A stretch of 64,000 bases of DNA from the NCBI GenBank assembly GCA_019022495.1, contig JAFEKR010000012.1:62001-126000 (forward strand), read 5' to 3'. Numbering within the stretch: position 1 is the stretch's first letter; each line of letters begins with the position of its first letter. Position numbers and translations under genes: made by a program. The stretch comes from Epichloe hybrida (Eukaryota > Ascomycota > Sordariomycetes > Hypocreales > Clavicipitaceae). Below the pieces are notes generated by a model. That model did no database searches, was not told the DNA's origin, and saw only the letters and a list, made by a program, of their open reading frames with translations. Shown in pieces: positions 37,420-49,463 of this stretch.

Positions 37420-38895
37420 CTAATCGGCCTCTTCGCCGGCCATCTTGGTGATCCATTTGTTCATATGCGAGTACTTGTCTTCAAAAGTCTTTTGTAGTTT
37501 CTCGCCCGCCTGGAACATGGGGTCCCCTTTCTTCCAGTACGTGAAGCAGTTGTCGAATATCTGGCGCATGTCGTTGAGGAACTCGTCGTCGGTGGTGTAT
37601 TCGCGTCTGTCCATTTTGTTCTTCATGGTGGTGAGGTCCATTGGGTTCTTGACTTTATCAAAGTAGTCGGGCACACCGTCCTCTGACGGCTCGACTGGAT
37701 CTCTGAATGGTCCGACGAGTCTTGTCCAAAAGCCTGGTTCGGTTGGAACAGCACACAAAAAAAAAAATTAATCATAAAAGTTAGCCATCATGGAGATGGA
37801 GGTCTGAGAATGAGACTCGTTTTCACGTGTTCAAGGCTTTGCTTTGTAGCAGGTGTACTGACCTGGTCCGGAGAGCATTCTTGTGAGTAAGTCGGCGCAG
37901 AATTCTAGCCTTTGTGATGTGGTGAAATTGCGAGCATCGACGTGGACGGCGCTAGATCTTCGTTTCTGTGGCTTGGGGAGAGGCGTTCGTTGAGGTGCCT
38001 TACGCCCCGACGCCTGCTCCTGGGCTCTAGCTACGATGGTGGTGGGCTGGCCACTCAGTCGACGGTTCTTCTTGATGGTGTTTAGCGTGTCTTCATCGCT
38101 GTGTTGGTCTAGGTAGTGCACGTTCTTCCTCGGTGGTCCGGCCGAGCGATTGAGGAGGGGAGGTGACTCGGAGTCGAGTTTGGCTCGTTGAGCAGCAGTC
38201 TCGAATGAGCTCATGGCCACCACCAGCTCGCTCAACACTTCCTGGGGCAGCGACTTTGCGAATTCCGTACGAGCATCCGACGATCTCATGTACTCGGCCG
38301 CCCATGATAGAAGCAGCATGCGAATAGACGACCCTTCTGGCGTATCGCTCCACACTTGAACCAGTAACGGCGTCGATGGAATTCGCTCCGTGAGTCTTCG
38401 ACACTCGGCCATGGCTTCCAGAGTCTTGTCACAAAGACCGTCGATGCCAAGCTTATGCCCCAAGTTCCAGAGGCCGACCAGTGACTCGTACGACGGTACA
38501 CCCTCGTCATCGGAAATGACCTTGCCCGTAAACAAGAAGCTTTGTGCGAGTCCGAACGTCTCTGGTGTGATGTCTGGGAGTTTGACCGTGTGCTCCACAG
38601 CCTCGTCTGTCTGCTTCTCTCGGAAGTACTTTCTGTAATATTCAGAGCGGTGGCATAGGAAGTCTTTTTGAATGCCAAAGGGATGTTCGTCTGGCCCGAC
38701 AAATATGATGACAAAGATGGGGTGTGGTCGTCTTGGAACAAGCCGCCCGCTTCGTCAGTTCGATGCCATTTATCAAAATTTGTAGTCCCGGGTGGGACTG
38801 GGCGAGTTGGAAAAAACTTACAGCCAAGAGAACCTGGGCTTCTCAATCTTTTCTGCCGCGACAGCAGTGCTGCCTGACCCTGTCTCGATGGACAT
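37420..38895 (-). CDS. BTB/POZ domain fused to a C-terminal bromodomain
   Basis: Exons complement(37420..37733, 37863..38731, 38822..38895), about 418 aa. After a short leader (MSIETGSGST...KPRFSW) comes a BTB fold: IFVIIFVGPDEHPFGIQKDF, LCHRSEYYRKYF, then LPDITPETFGLAQSFLFTGK. The middle is helical then disordered and basic. The C terminus is a bromodomain: FWTRLVGPFRDPVEP, the ZA-loop VPDYFDKVKNPMDLTTMKNK, and FDNCFTYWKKGDPMF. The usual acetyl-lysine-contacting Asn, expected right after the Tyr of FTYW, is Trp. The BTB-bromo join is supported by one clean splice (GPG|FWTR) within a single frame. Uncertain point: the first intron's acceptor is an AAG at 38732 or at 38750, both in phase (6 residues apart). 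Probably nuclear. BTB may drive dimerisation or CUL3 binding; this is inference. Confidence 0.78.
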
Positions 38896-39813
38896 CTTTT
38901 GGTCCTTTGCGCGTAGGTGTGTCAGTGCTCGTCGCTTTGATGAAAAGGATGTGTGAAGTTCTTTGATAGACGCCGATGCAGACAGATGATGATGAAAAAG
39001 GGTGAGCCGAGCACCGCGTTTGGGGTTATAAAGCGACTGGATGTGCAACGGCCATGAATCTGAGCGATGTTCATTTCGAGTGGCCAACTAAATCTTCCAC
39101 GTCTCAATCCCCAAGACGTCCACTTGAAGCTCGGCCGTGTCAGAAGTCGTGGCAGCGAGGTTGATCACTTGCTGGTACCGGCAGTGTCACCAACGACGGA
39201 CGGCTCTGTCGAATCGTGCGTGGCGCGGGCAATTCACCAATGCGAGTGAGGGCGAAATTGTTCGCCTTTCACTCCTTGCACCACGCAACGATCTACAAAC
39301 GATGAGACTGAAAGTGAGCGGTTCACTTCTCCTGATGCCCAACACACCATGCACATCCGTTTCACGATGAACAATAGCATGGTTTTCCGAAGCTTTCTTT
39401 GCGAAGGGGTTGGTTGGACGTGATTGGCCAGCTATTGATTACGTGATGAGCCGCATGCGGAAGATTGTGGGTAATATCGCCTGCCAAACGGGGGGTTGTC
39501 GCAAAATGATGAAGATGCGTGTCTACGGATTATTGCGTTTTATTTGGGACCTACATAGAGGAACCAATCTCTTGGAGTCATTTGTCCAACTGAGCTGTCA
39601 GTCAAGAATCATGTGGGTGTGTGAGTGAGTCTGCGAAAAGACCTTTCAGAAAACAAAGAGAATGTTCCGTCAGGCCAAAAACAGGGTGCACCCATGAAAA
39701 TGATGAAAATGACTGCTAATCTCATATATATTCAACAGAAGGCTTGCATATGCATCCAGTATGTATATATATCCCTGTCATGTTACAAGTGACCATAATG
39801 TGTGAGCATCTAT
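38896..39813. other. Intergenic region, BTB-bromodomain upstream to CVNH downstream
   Basis: 918 bp with no gene seen. Short frames only; the sequence near 39700-39790 (ATATATAT-type words) is AT-rich and probably the CVNH 3' flank. Confidence 0.45.
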
Positions 39814-40480
39814 CTACAATGTCCAGATTATACCATATGGACGAGATTTGCATTGCAGGGAGCCGTTGACGTTGTCAACGACTTTGTCTGTTATTGCAGA
39901 AGTGGCTCTCTAGATTAGCCTGGTGGTCACGTAGCTGTTTGTTTTTGCGCGAGAGACTTACTCAGATTAATGGAGGTTTCCTTTTTCGAGCCTGAAAAAT
40001 CTCTGCATTTGCAAGTATACCGCGCGTCGTCTGTTGTAAGACGGCATCTTTGCCAATCGCACCTTTCATGATAATGACCCCTTAAAATAAAATGAGCAAG
40101 AACAAAAACTACATGGCAGGGCGCTCCTTTTTACAAGGACGCCAAATCGATTATTTAGGGAGGGAGGCTTACAAACTTTTAGGTGTTAACTTGCCGTCGT
40201 TATTGGCAAGGCAGTCATCGAGGTTAAGGTATGTCTCGATGATTCTGTGATGGGGATCCGGACAGTAGCCCCAGATGGCTGGAGCGTCCTTTTCAAGAGC
40301 GATTAGGCATGGCTCGTTGGTGACGCTTTTCGGCTTTGTTAGTAAAGAGCCTGCGCGAATCAGAGACCGGACTTCGGAGGCTTCTGAGCCTATGTTCAGA
40401 ATAGCCAGTGGTAGAAAAAGCAAAGCAGCGCTTGACAGCATGATGAAACGGTTCTCAGTGACCAACTTGATGCCATCCAT
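39814..40480 (-). CDS. Secreted CVNH (cyanovirin-N homology) lectin
   Basis: Exons complement(39814..39887, 39962..40080, 40173..40480), 167 aa, or 153 aa from the Met at 40441, which has A at -3 and begins a cleaner signal peptide (MLSSAALLFLPLAILNIG). CVNH domains are about 100 aa, made of two tandem half-repeats, and bind mannose-type glycans. The first half-repeat is in exon 1: ETYLNLDDCLANNDGKLTP. The second is split over exons 2 and 3: RCRLTTDDARYTCKC and SINLNKVVDNVNGSLQC, matching the family's INLN...NxNGxLxC. Only joining all three exons gives both halves, which is strong support. The first intron uses a TTTTAAG acceptor and the second CAG. With a signal peptide and no anchor it should be secreted. 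A TATA box lies about 50 bp upstream. The role is unknown; fungal CVNH proteins are mostly uncharacterised. Confidence 0.8.
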
Positions 40481-40528
40481 GTGTGAGGGAACTGCCGTCG
40501 ATTTAGACTCATGCGAGTCATGCCACAG

Positions 40529-40536
40529 CTTATATA
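40529..40536 (-). promoter_or_regulatory. TATA box of the CVNH gene
   Basis: TATATAAG on the minus strand, followed after about 50 bp by the first possible ATG (40480) and after 90 bp by the second (40441). It is one of the few clean TATA boxes in the window and suits a regulated secreted protein. Confidence 0.5.
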
Positions 40537-43003
40537 GACTTTTTTTTCTCCTGCATTCTTCTAGTCTGTATCATGGGATCCCATGTCAGGACCCGTGACC
40601 GCTACATGGTCTAGTTCTTGCTCCTAGGCCCAATTGAATGGGGTTCTCTTCGTTTGTCCATCTGTAGTAGAAGAAGAAGATGTGGACTGGATGTTGATTG
40701 AATGTGTTGTGAATCCCTGCCGATGGAGTGCTACGATAAGTCGATCAGGGAAAACATTCATCCACGCGAGCTTGCCATGGCGACCACAGCAGTATTACGG
40801 AGTATTCATACATGTACACACCTCGACCGCCTTTTGCGTGTCCATCTATGTATGTACAACATCTGGCATCATTCTATTACATATAGATCGAGACCAAAAA
40901 TAAATAAGCAAGCCAGATCAACAGATAATTATTCTCCGGCTGGTCCGGCTGGTCCGGCCCCTCCCCAGGGCCCACACCGTGGGAAATCATCCGAGGCTTC
41001 AATTGAGGAGATGAACCTTTCGGCTTTTGGGGGCTGTTGGCGCTCACATGCATGTTACTTCTACATGCATCCTTTTTTTGTGGGTGCGTACGGAGTAATA
41101 CGAAACAGGTGTGACGAGAGGAATTTTTAGCATGTGATGATGACGATCATACTCCGTAGAACACCTTGATAGTAATGGACGGAATACGAGCTGAACTGGA
41201 GATGTGAGAAGCACTACGATAGGGGAACAAATTAGGAGGCCAAACTCAACAACATGCATCGCATCTTAACGAAGTAGCGTATCATGATCTCGGCAACGCC
41301 CTCCTTGAAGGTCCGAGGCAGAGCAATCATAGCCCGTGGGCTGTGGAAAGAGTAGTGTCGCTGGATATTCCAATATGACTGAACAAATATACTACTAGAT
41401 TCATCACGCGTTACTGGAACGGCTTGTCGCATTTGCTGCCGGTCGACAGTTTGTGTGACTGCTGGACTTCGGTTCTGCGTGCACACGACACTCCGGATGT
41501 TTCATGCGCTTCAAGCATTCCAAGGACTTTTGACCGAGTTTGGAGCAAAAAGGACCGAGTGCGACTGTGAACATCAGTCGATACCCTCACCCAGCTGAAT
41601 CGATGCCCGATCTGTCAGTGATAGGCGCTCATCACACTGATGACCCCCTTCGATCCTCACGAAGACCGCTACGTTCCAGGCGAGGCGCGCGTACGGATCC
41701 GTACATAAAGCCTCATGCTGAACAGCAATTGGACGAACCATGGGCCATGGCATGTTGATGTTAGTTGACCCTCCGTTATTATTGCTACCCGAGGCGCCAG
41801 TGGGACGGCGACTCAACCCACGCATTGCTGTGGCTGCCAAAGTGATTTGTATGTACATACATATGCGCGCTGCGCTGCGCAACACCCACCCAACCCACCC
41901 ACCACATCTTCTTGGCTCGTGTCGGCATTCATCAGGATCATGGTCAGGCCATGTTCCTTGCAGTATGTAACTCCGTTGTCCCTCAACTACCGTCTTTCTG
42001 TGGAGCTGGAGCTGGAGCTGGAGCTGCCGCTGCAGCTGCAGCGAGAGCCGTGGATGTCTCACTCACCACGCATCTTGCAGACTCCAACCGACAAGAAGTC
42101 CTGGTTCTAATATGACCAGAATTGTTGATTCTGCCCGACCCGAGGTCGGAGGTAAAGTAGATTGATCAAATTTCGGAGACGGGGCGAATGGCCCCTTGCT
42201 CCTTCGGTAAATGCTCCGACTTTTTTACTGTCACTTTTACGGTCCAAGGGCCGGCTTTGTCCTGGATCCGAGTTTATCCCTTCCGGCTGGACTGGACTGA
42301 TGGAGTGAGGCGTGTCGCTAGGAAAACGTGGAGCAGAGCAAAGCAGTAGCCCGAGGGCGGAGGAGAAAACAACATCTTTTGAAAAAAAAAAAAAAAAAGA
42401 AAAAAAAAAAACTGCCCAGTCAATGTACCTCCCCCCCACAGGTACAAGCCCTGGGGCGGCCGCTCGAGCCAAGCGTCGCTGCACTGTGCTGTGTCAAACA
42501 CCCCCAAACACCCCCAGCAGTTGCCTTGTGGGGCTTATGGGGCTCCGCCATACCAAAGCGTCATTTCTTAATGCCATTGGGGAGAATTTTCAAGTCTTCC
42601 AGAAGCATTGGCAACGTTGGCAGGCCGGGGGGGGGGGGGGCAGCCAGCCAGGAATCTCTCCACCATAACTGGGACTGGCCCATCGTTAGCCAGGTCCACC
42701 CAAGAAATCATACCGACGAGACGCCGGGTGGGAGGAGAGGGGTCTTGAATCATGACTCTTTTGGTGAAGATTTGTGCCCCTGGCCCTGTGCGTGTCGGCA
42801 GACCAGCAGACCAGCAAGTCGCATGGGCTTTGAAGCCCCAACCCAGCCCCAGCGAGTGAATTTGGTGCTTTCCTCTCCATCTTCTGCACACTGATGGACA
42901 TATGGAGTGCTATAATACATGTATGTAAGATGAGGCTCCGTGGAGCCGTCCCAGTGTAATGCTATTTTGGCCCCAGTCTTCCTCGGTGCTTCACCGGTAC
43001 TCA
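40537..43003. other. Intergenic region, CVNH upstream to RAD55 downstream
   Basis: 2.5 kb with no supported gene. It holds TACGGAGTA words at about 40795, 41088 and the reverse near 41150, the palindrome GTACGGATCCGTAC at 41691-41704, a CTGGTCCGG triplet near 40940, a GGAGCT hexamer run (42001-42043), and A-, T- and G-runs near 42381-42412 and 42628-42639. Confidence 0.45.
42001..42043. repeat. (GGAGCT)4 and related CTGCAG repeats
   Basis: Four GGAGCT hexamers followed by GCCGCT/GCAGCT variants. Any reading frame through it is a shadow, not a gene. Confidence 0.85.
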
Positions 43004-44581
43004 TCAATGCGAGGCTTCCGACAAAATTGAACGTACACTCTCACAGTCATCCTCCCTCTCGTCATCGCTCCGACCAAGCTCCTGTCCCAGCAGTATGTCT
43101 TCGCTGCCCTGCCACTGTGGTGGTTGTGGAAGTGTACTTTCGTCTTCTTCAGCCCAGCCATAGTCTTCATCGTCTTCACTGTCAGGGACTTCAAGATCGG
43201 TTTCATCCACCTTTCTCTTGTGTTGAATCGCGATAGCCGGCTCTGCGGGGACGCTCGTAGTATTGCATTCCACGCTTGTGACGCCGGTCTAGTGTTTGTC
43301 AACGTTAGCCAAATACTGGGCTACATCCTATTACGCACGCATTCGAGCTCAATCAATCACGGTTGAGTCATGAATCAAGAAAAAAAACATGCATGACGTA
43401 CCGAGTCAATGCGAAATGCTGCAACATGTGCCATGGCATCGTCATCCGGTTTCCCATCTACTTTTTGCAGACCAGCCAGGAACACGCTCACCAGATTGCC
43501 GTCTTGCCATGCCCAGTCTCTGAACATGACTAGGCGAGTCGATATGCCTTGGTTCCACGCCGATGCATTGACTGCTGGAACCAAGGTTGCTCCATGCTCT
43601 GATTGCAATTTGGTTGCGCACTGCGACACTACAACAACGGCGCAATTCCTTGTTGCTGCCAATCTTTGCAGTGCGTTGATGATGAACTGTAGACATTGCC
43701 GTCGCTTGATTGATGCCGACTGCCCTAACCATCTAATGTCAGCATGGAGCAGAAATTGCGGGCGCGATGCCACAGTCAACCAGTACCTTTGTTTGGCTTC
43801 AAAGTGGTTGTTTCCTTCACGGCCTTTGGGAGTGATGAATTTATCAAGGCAGAAAGGTTGCTAATAACGACAAGAGCAACCCGTTCTGGAATGGCCTTGG
43901 CATTGGGCCGCGATATCAGAGCCATGAGGTGTGGCAGTGTCAAACATGAGAAGTGGATGAATTTGCCACGGGAGTTGGATGCTTGTTCGTCATTTTCCGC
44001 CTCATTCACAGCTGAAGAGCCACATGTACGTAGTGCGTCTTCTAGTCGAGAGATCTGCAACTCTTGGAAACAGTCTATGACATGGTAACCTGTCAGCCAC
44101 AACCATATGATGTGCATTTCCAGAGTACAAAACTTACCAATCCAAACAACATTGTCTGCATTACGAATGGAATTGCTAGCTAGCTGGATACTAAGAAACA
44201 CGTCAGTAATGTCTTGGCTCAGAAGAACAAGGGGGAAAAATGGTGCAAATCTTACGCAATCGCTGTTCTACCTGTACCTGGAGGACCCCATAGTTCAGTT
44301 ACCTGGCCTCTTTTGACGCCACCACGATGCAAAGCATTCTGGGACTCTGTCGCAAAGCGGGAAAGCAAAGCTTTGTCTAGGCCCTCCAAGCCAGTAGATA
44401 TGTACAGATTTGTGCTATCTTGAAGGTCGTTCAAGGCTTGTGATGCTTGCACAGTCGGCAGTCGATCTGCTCAGTCAATTAGCGAAGCGTCCGGGAAGTC
44501 AAGGATGGTTGTGATGAAATTACGAGTGCCTGGTACATCAAAACTGGATAGATCATATCCATGGATGGAGTGGTAATCCAT
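43004..44581 (-). CDS. RAD55: RAD55-like RecA/Rad51-family recombination mediator
   Basis: Exons complement(43004..43288, 43402..43724, 43787..44074, 44138..44190, 44253..44466, 44524..44581), 406 aa. Rad55 with Rad57 stabilises Rad51 filaments during homologous recombination. The N terminus MDYHSIHGYDLSSFDVPGTH joins LPTVQASQAL over a 57-nt intron; reading through it meets TGA. Then STGLEGLDKALLSR, the nucleotide-binding loop GPPGTGRT (81-88), NADNVVWIDCFQELQISRLE, PERVALVVISNLSALINS, LAATRNCAVVVVSQ, and WNQGISTRLVMFRDW. Two catalytic positions depart from the family: Arg87 replaces the Walker A Lys, and Ser replaces the Walker B Asp (VVIS in place of VVID). The C-terminal exon is acidic and probably disordered. 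The RAD55 assignment rests on overall layout; another Rad51 paralog is possible. Confidence 0.78.
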
Positions 44582-44823
44582 CTCCCGAATCCATGGATGG
44601 ATTGATCGTGCCACATAATGCTCTGTCACCTCATCTTCGCGGCCACGACGACGCGAGATGACAGGACCACCATTGCCACAGCGCGCGGTCACGTGACCAG
44701 ACTGGAAATTCCTTCCGGCCGGAGGTTCCAACGTGGTTTAGCTTCATCGTCATGATGAACGCAGAGTGCCAGTGTGAGTGGTGAATGCTCGACTTGACCA
44801 GATTAGGCCGGGCAATACATAGT

Positions 44824-44849
44824 CACCCACACCCACACCCACACCCAGC
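44824..44849. repeat. (CACCCA)n repeat
   Basis: Four units; the other strand reads GGGTGT and has quadruplex potential. It lies about 240 bp upstream of the RAD55-like start. Confidence 0.85.
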
Positions 44850-46227
44850 AATCGCGATAAGGAAACTTCCCAGTCGGCCCGGCGAATTGACAATACCATA
44901 CTTATTCATGCTGCCGGGTGCTTCAGCCACTTCGAGCGAGCTGGCAAGTTGTGCAGTCATCAGCGTCGCTCTGCGCCGCATTTTTCTCCACAGAGAGCAT
45001 CTGGAGAATCTGGAGGATCTTGCAGACTGATGATGATGCCTTGGGAGACCTTGGCTGAGACGCAGTCTGGACTGCCAGGTGAATCATGTTCTTCAACTCA
45101 CGAATCTTATTCCCAAATTTTCCTCCGGTCTCGCGCGATAAGGTCTCGTTGACCCGATATCTATATCAACTTACCCTCAACTCCCGATGTGAGAACCGGG
45201 AGAAGGCGAACCAGGTAGGACCGAAAGTCCGGGGTGAAACGGAGCGCCACCGAATGGGGAGCATGGGGCCATGCTACTAATAATACTTAGTGGCAATGTC
45301 GTTATCAAGCACACCATGTTGCATGCGCTAAAATATCCCGTCCATCTAGATGTGTCTGCAGCGGATTCATCGTGGGCAGGACACGCGATATCCCCAATGA
45401 CTCGCTCCGCACATACACACTCGAGCGTCGATGTAACATGACAGAATCCATTGCATCACAGGATGAGAAGGAAACGGGATCATCCCCCACAAGTCTCAAA
45501 CTACCATCCGCAGGCCTGTGACAGCGCCCGGTGTCCTGTCCAGAAGGTCCAATCCAGCGCATGAGACTTTTTGAAAGGGGTCAGAAGTTGAGCAGGGTTA
45601 ATAAAGACCAAGCTGGAGAGAGCCTGTGACACTAGCTCAAAAAGGCGACAAGAGCACATACGAAGAAGGTAGGGGGTTTGCTAGTTCCCGGGAAGTTTCA
45701 AGAGAGAGCGCACTGCAACGAAGCAAACGGCGGGTTTCAGACAACTGAGTCGTACACTTTGTTCGTGTCCGTTCACCGGCTTTCTTCTCTCGCCGAAAGC
45801 ATGTGAATGAACGGACAAGGCCCCAGGCACCGTCTGAGATTCTTCTAGACTAACATCTCCAGGGAATCTAGTGCCACCAAGGATAACGCAATAGTACTAG
45901 CAGGACAACCAGCCCTTTCTGCTATAGTCAGCGCGTGATGTTAAACAAGCACGAAAATGAAGCATGATATCTAAAGCCAGCATCGAATGTAAGACGGGCC
46001 AATTTATTTAGCCGAACAGTCGCGGATCTGCAAAGGTGACCTCTGATAGTACCTATCACTGGCATTGTCCAGATACGGAGGGGAAGATCTGCTGTCAATC
46101 GAGCCAATGGGGCAAGAAAAATCTCATGGAGAACAGCTCCGTGCTGGACGCAGGGGCTGAAGCTTCGGGGTGCCGCTACGCTTTCGTTTGTGTTTGTGTA
46201 CTCCGTAAACTCCGTGAAAATCCGTAT

Positions 46228-46255
46228 GGGGTTGGGGTTGGGGTTGGAGGGGGGG
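46228..46255 (+). repeat. G4T2-type G-rich tract (quadruplex candidate)
   Basis: GGGGTT three times, then GG-A-G7: four or more G-tracts with 2-3 base loops. It directly follows a cluster of ACTCCGTA/TCCGTA motifs. Confidence 0.8.
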
Positions 46256-46530
46256 TAACTTGACTGATTGAAACATGATGCTCCTGCTGCTTCGCTATGT
46301 ACGGAGCAGGAGCCGCTGAGAACTATCTCTCGCAAAGGCGCAAAGACGTGTGTATCATCCTCGGCTGACTGACTGATCCTATCCAGGCATGGGCGATAGA
46401 CGGAGACGGCGATACCGAGGCGTGATCTCGGTTATTGGAGGCACGGCAAAGAGGCATTATCAGGGGGTCGGGGTCGCCCCGAGCGAAGCCCTGTGAATTT
46501 ACATGGGACGTTCCTGGCTGGATTACAACG

Positions 46531-46571
46531 ACTAATCCGTACTCCGTACTCCGTACATACTCCGTACATAC
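46531..46571. repeat. Tandem TCCGTAC motif cluster
   Basis: TCCGTAC occurs repeatedly (ATCCGTAC, TCCGTACTCCGTAC, then ACATACTCCGTACATAC), the only place where the dispersed motif is itself in tandem. Confidence 0.85.
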
Positions 46572-48935
46572 AAGCCCCATGCGGGCGGCCACATATCCGC
46601 TTTCAGTGGCTATAGTGAGTGGAGCTATTAGGGGGGTTATGCTTGTAAGAGATACTGTATAGTCCTAGTAAATTGCATATAATATACACAAGGTACTTCT
46701 CACCTCACTTTGAAAAAACAAAGCTTGTGAAAAGCAGCATTTGAGAGGAGGGCACGTGGGTTGAGCGGTCCCGTTGCAAGGCACCCTTGGCTCAAGAAGA
46801 TGACACTTGCGAAACAACACAAGCAAAACAAGCAAACACGTACAAAAGCTATTGCGGGGACGCGAACCACCGAAACAGGCTGATGAGAAGTTATCGAGAT
46901 GTTTCGGTTCCCCTTTAACGATAGGGACGAAATGATTCGCTTCTGAAAGACCAATGTGTTATTCGCCTGCTTGAATGTGCCGTGCCGTGCTGACCAGCCG
47001 CGCAACTTACCAGACAGGCAGGAGACGTAGTCCTGTCGGCTGCCTCACAGGTACATTGTACGTAACAAGACTTGGCTCTCAAGGTTGACTACGGCGCACA
47101 GATGAACCGCATTTGACATTTTGGCAGTGCATCTCGGGGATCCATCATCCAGATTTGGAAGCTGGAAATAGACGGCGCGTGCTATTACGGCCCTGCTTGA
47201 GGCTGATCCTGCTGCTGCTTTGAGAAGAACCGCTCGCTACTGCATGCATGCAGCTTTCCATGTCAGGGCTTATTACTATGCGTCCGGATACTCCGTATTC
47301 ATGCCGGAATGTTTGACGGCATCCTCAATCCGGTGCGCGGAATGCGGAATGCTTCCATGAGAGAGAGTCCGGGATGGATGGCGGCCGCATTGCAACACGG
47401 CCTATACATGGCTCTCCTCAAAGAAAATGCCAACGACACGGTACAGCTGACACGTCGAGCTTATCAAAAGAAGGCTTCACAAGAGACCACATGCAGCGTC
47501 AAACCATGGAATGAATGAGACACCGACTGAGGGAGGTTCTGGCGGCATCCTGGCCGTAACAAAACAGGGCAATGATTGTCCCGAAGCCTCCCATTGCCCA
47601 CTTCGCCATGCCAGTGGCTTGTCGCCTCGAACCAGGGTGACCCCTAGCTCGCGCCTTGTGAGATATGGCACACAGCCTCTTCCGGGGAACGAAAGTCTGG
47701 GGTGAGGGGGGGAACTTGGGGGGAATTCCCCCTGCTATGAGACAACGATACCCTGCATCTACATGTCTATGTACAATATGGGGGGGTGAAGGGCAGACTT
47801 GTTGGCACTTTAGGCCACAAAGATGAGACTGGGCTGGGATGGTGAACGCCACGAAGCCAAGTCAAGCAAGCATATCTTCAAACACGATTCGTCCCGTGTG
47901 GCTTGGCCCGGGAGCCAGGGGCTCGTAGCCGCCAGCCTAGACATGATGACAGGGCAAAATGAGAGGAGATGAGAGGAAGAAGAAGAAAAAAAAAAGCCAA
48001 AGAGCCAAAAAAAAGGGGGAAATCAGCGACCAAGAGTTATCAAAAAGAAAACGCAAGAAGGAAAAAAAAAGGGGGGGGGGGGGAGGCGCCATGTTTGAAA
48101 TCAGTTGACCAACCGGGGAAGCATCCCATCTGGCATTGGGGCCACAAACGGAGACGTGATAAATAACGACTTCCTGTTTGTCGCAATCGAGGAGGCTCAA
48201 GTGGCAGAGTGGCTATTGCTGACATAGCCATTAGGTGTGCCCTTTTTGACATATATTCCTCCTTGTTTTGGGCCAGGACGGGCACCCCTTGCACAGGAGG
48301 ATGTCTTGCGCGGTTTGGGATACACCGAGTCTGGGACTTGGCGTAGGCAAGACCCAGTCCCGCGGTGTCTCGAAAGCCCGATGGCGAGATTGATGCCTTT
48401 GCCTATTCAATTTATTTCGAAATGGCTACGGATTAGAAAAGAAAGAAAGAAGAAAAGAAAAAAAAAACCTGATGGTGTAATAACAAGTCCTTGCAGGAAT
48501 AGGCGCCTGCAAACGAGGGGTGCAGGGGACGGGGGCGGAGAGCCAAGATTTTCCGTACGGAGTACAACCAATGGGTTCTTTCTTCGACGGGGCTGAGCGT
48601 GACCAAAAAAAAAAAAAAAAAAAGGGGGGGGATCAGAACTGGACTACCAACACGTCAAGTACGTTGTTTCATGAAGAACTTTGGCTCAGCACAATGCGGG
48701 CTAGGCTAGCGATATCATGAGCATATTTTCCGACAGATGAGGCTTGATCTTCGGGGAACGGCGCTTTGATAAGCGGGCCACGGATTATTTACTGTCTTAT
48801 CCCGGTTATCCGTGGCGGGAGTGAGAGTACCTGGCGGCTAGGGCTAGAGACAGCAAGGATCCAACCAAACATGGGGCAAGCTCTGGGGAAGACGGCTTAA
48901 TTACGATTTCCGTCATCACATGTGCCGTCCCCACA

Positions 48936-48985
48936 AAGCAACCACAAAGCAACCACGAAGCAACCACGAAGCAACCACGAAGCAA
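48936..48985. repeat. 11-bp tandem repeat AAGCAACCACG
   Basis: Four full units, the first ending in A and the other three in G, then a partial AAGCAAC. The 11-bp period is shared with 15941-15984 although the sequence is different. Confidence 0.9.
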
Positions 48986-49415
48986 CTTGGTCAACAGACG
49001 GCCATGGACTGGGAACGAAAGACGAACGTGGTTATTATTACTTTGATCATCAACAAAGGGAGATATCTGTGAAGAATGCGCCCACAGCCTCTCCATCCGT
49101 CCCGCCCCGATGCACGAGCCCCGATGCACGAGCTAGCACTGAGCACGGGGTATTGCGTATGTATTGCAGGAGTTGCAGAGTGAGGCATGATTCGCTCTCT
49201 GCGCTACATTGGCTCAGGTGGGCGCGTCGGACTCTTCGGAGCCACGACTGTGAATTGTTGCAGCCATTGATTGATTGAGCGCCATTCCCAGATCCAGATC
49301 CAGATTACGTGACGTGTTCGATCGAGATAAGAGGAGGAAGGGCCTCTACTCCGTAGCTCGGGGGTACTTATCAGCTCGAGTCGAGCAATCTTAGTCGCAA
49401 GACAAGAGCAGCATG

Positions 49416-49463
49416 GCATGACATGGCGTGACATGACATGACATGACATGATGGCATGGGATG
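49416..49463. repeat. ACATG pentamer repeat
   Basis: A run of CATGACATGG/ACATG units, four of them perfect and adjacent. Confidence 0.85.

Noticed and set aside
44467..44523. In-frame TGA in the RAD55-like gene, which could mean a pseudogene
   Set aside because: It lies in a 57-nt intron with donor GTAATT, branch CTAAT/CTGA and acceptor GCAG; removal gives the conserved GTHRLPTVQASQAL.
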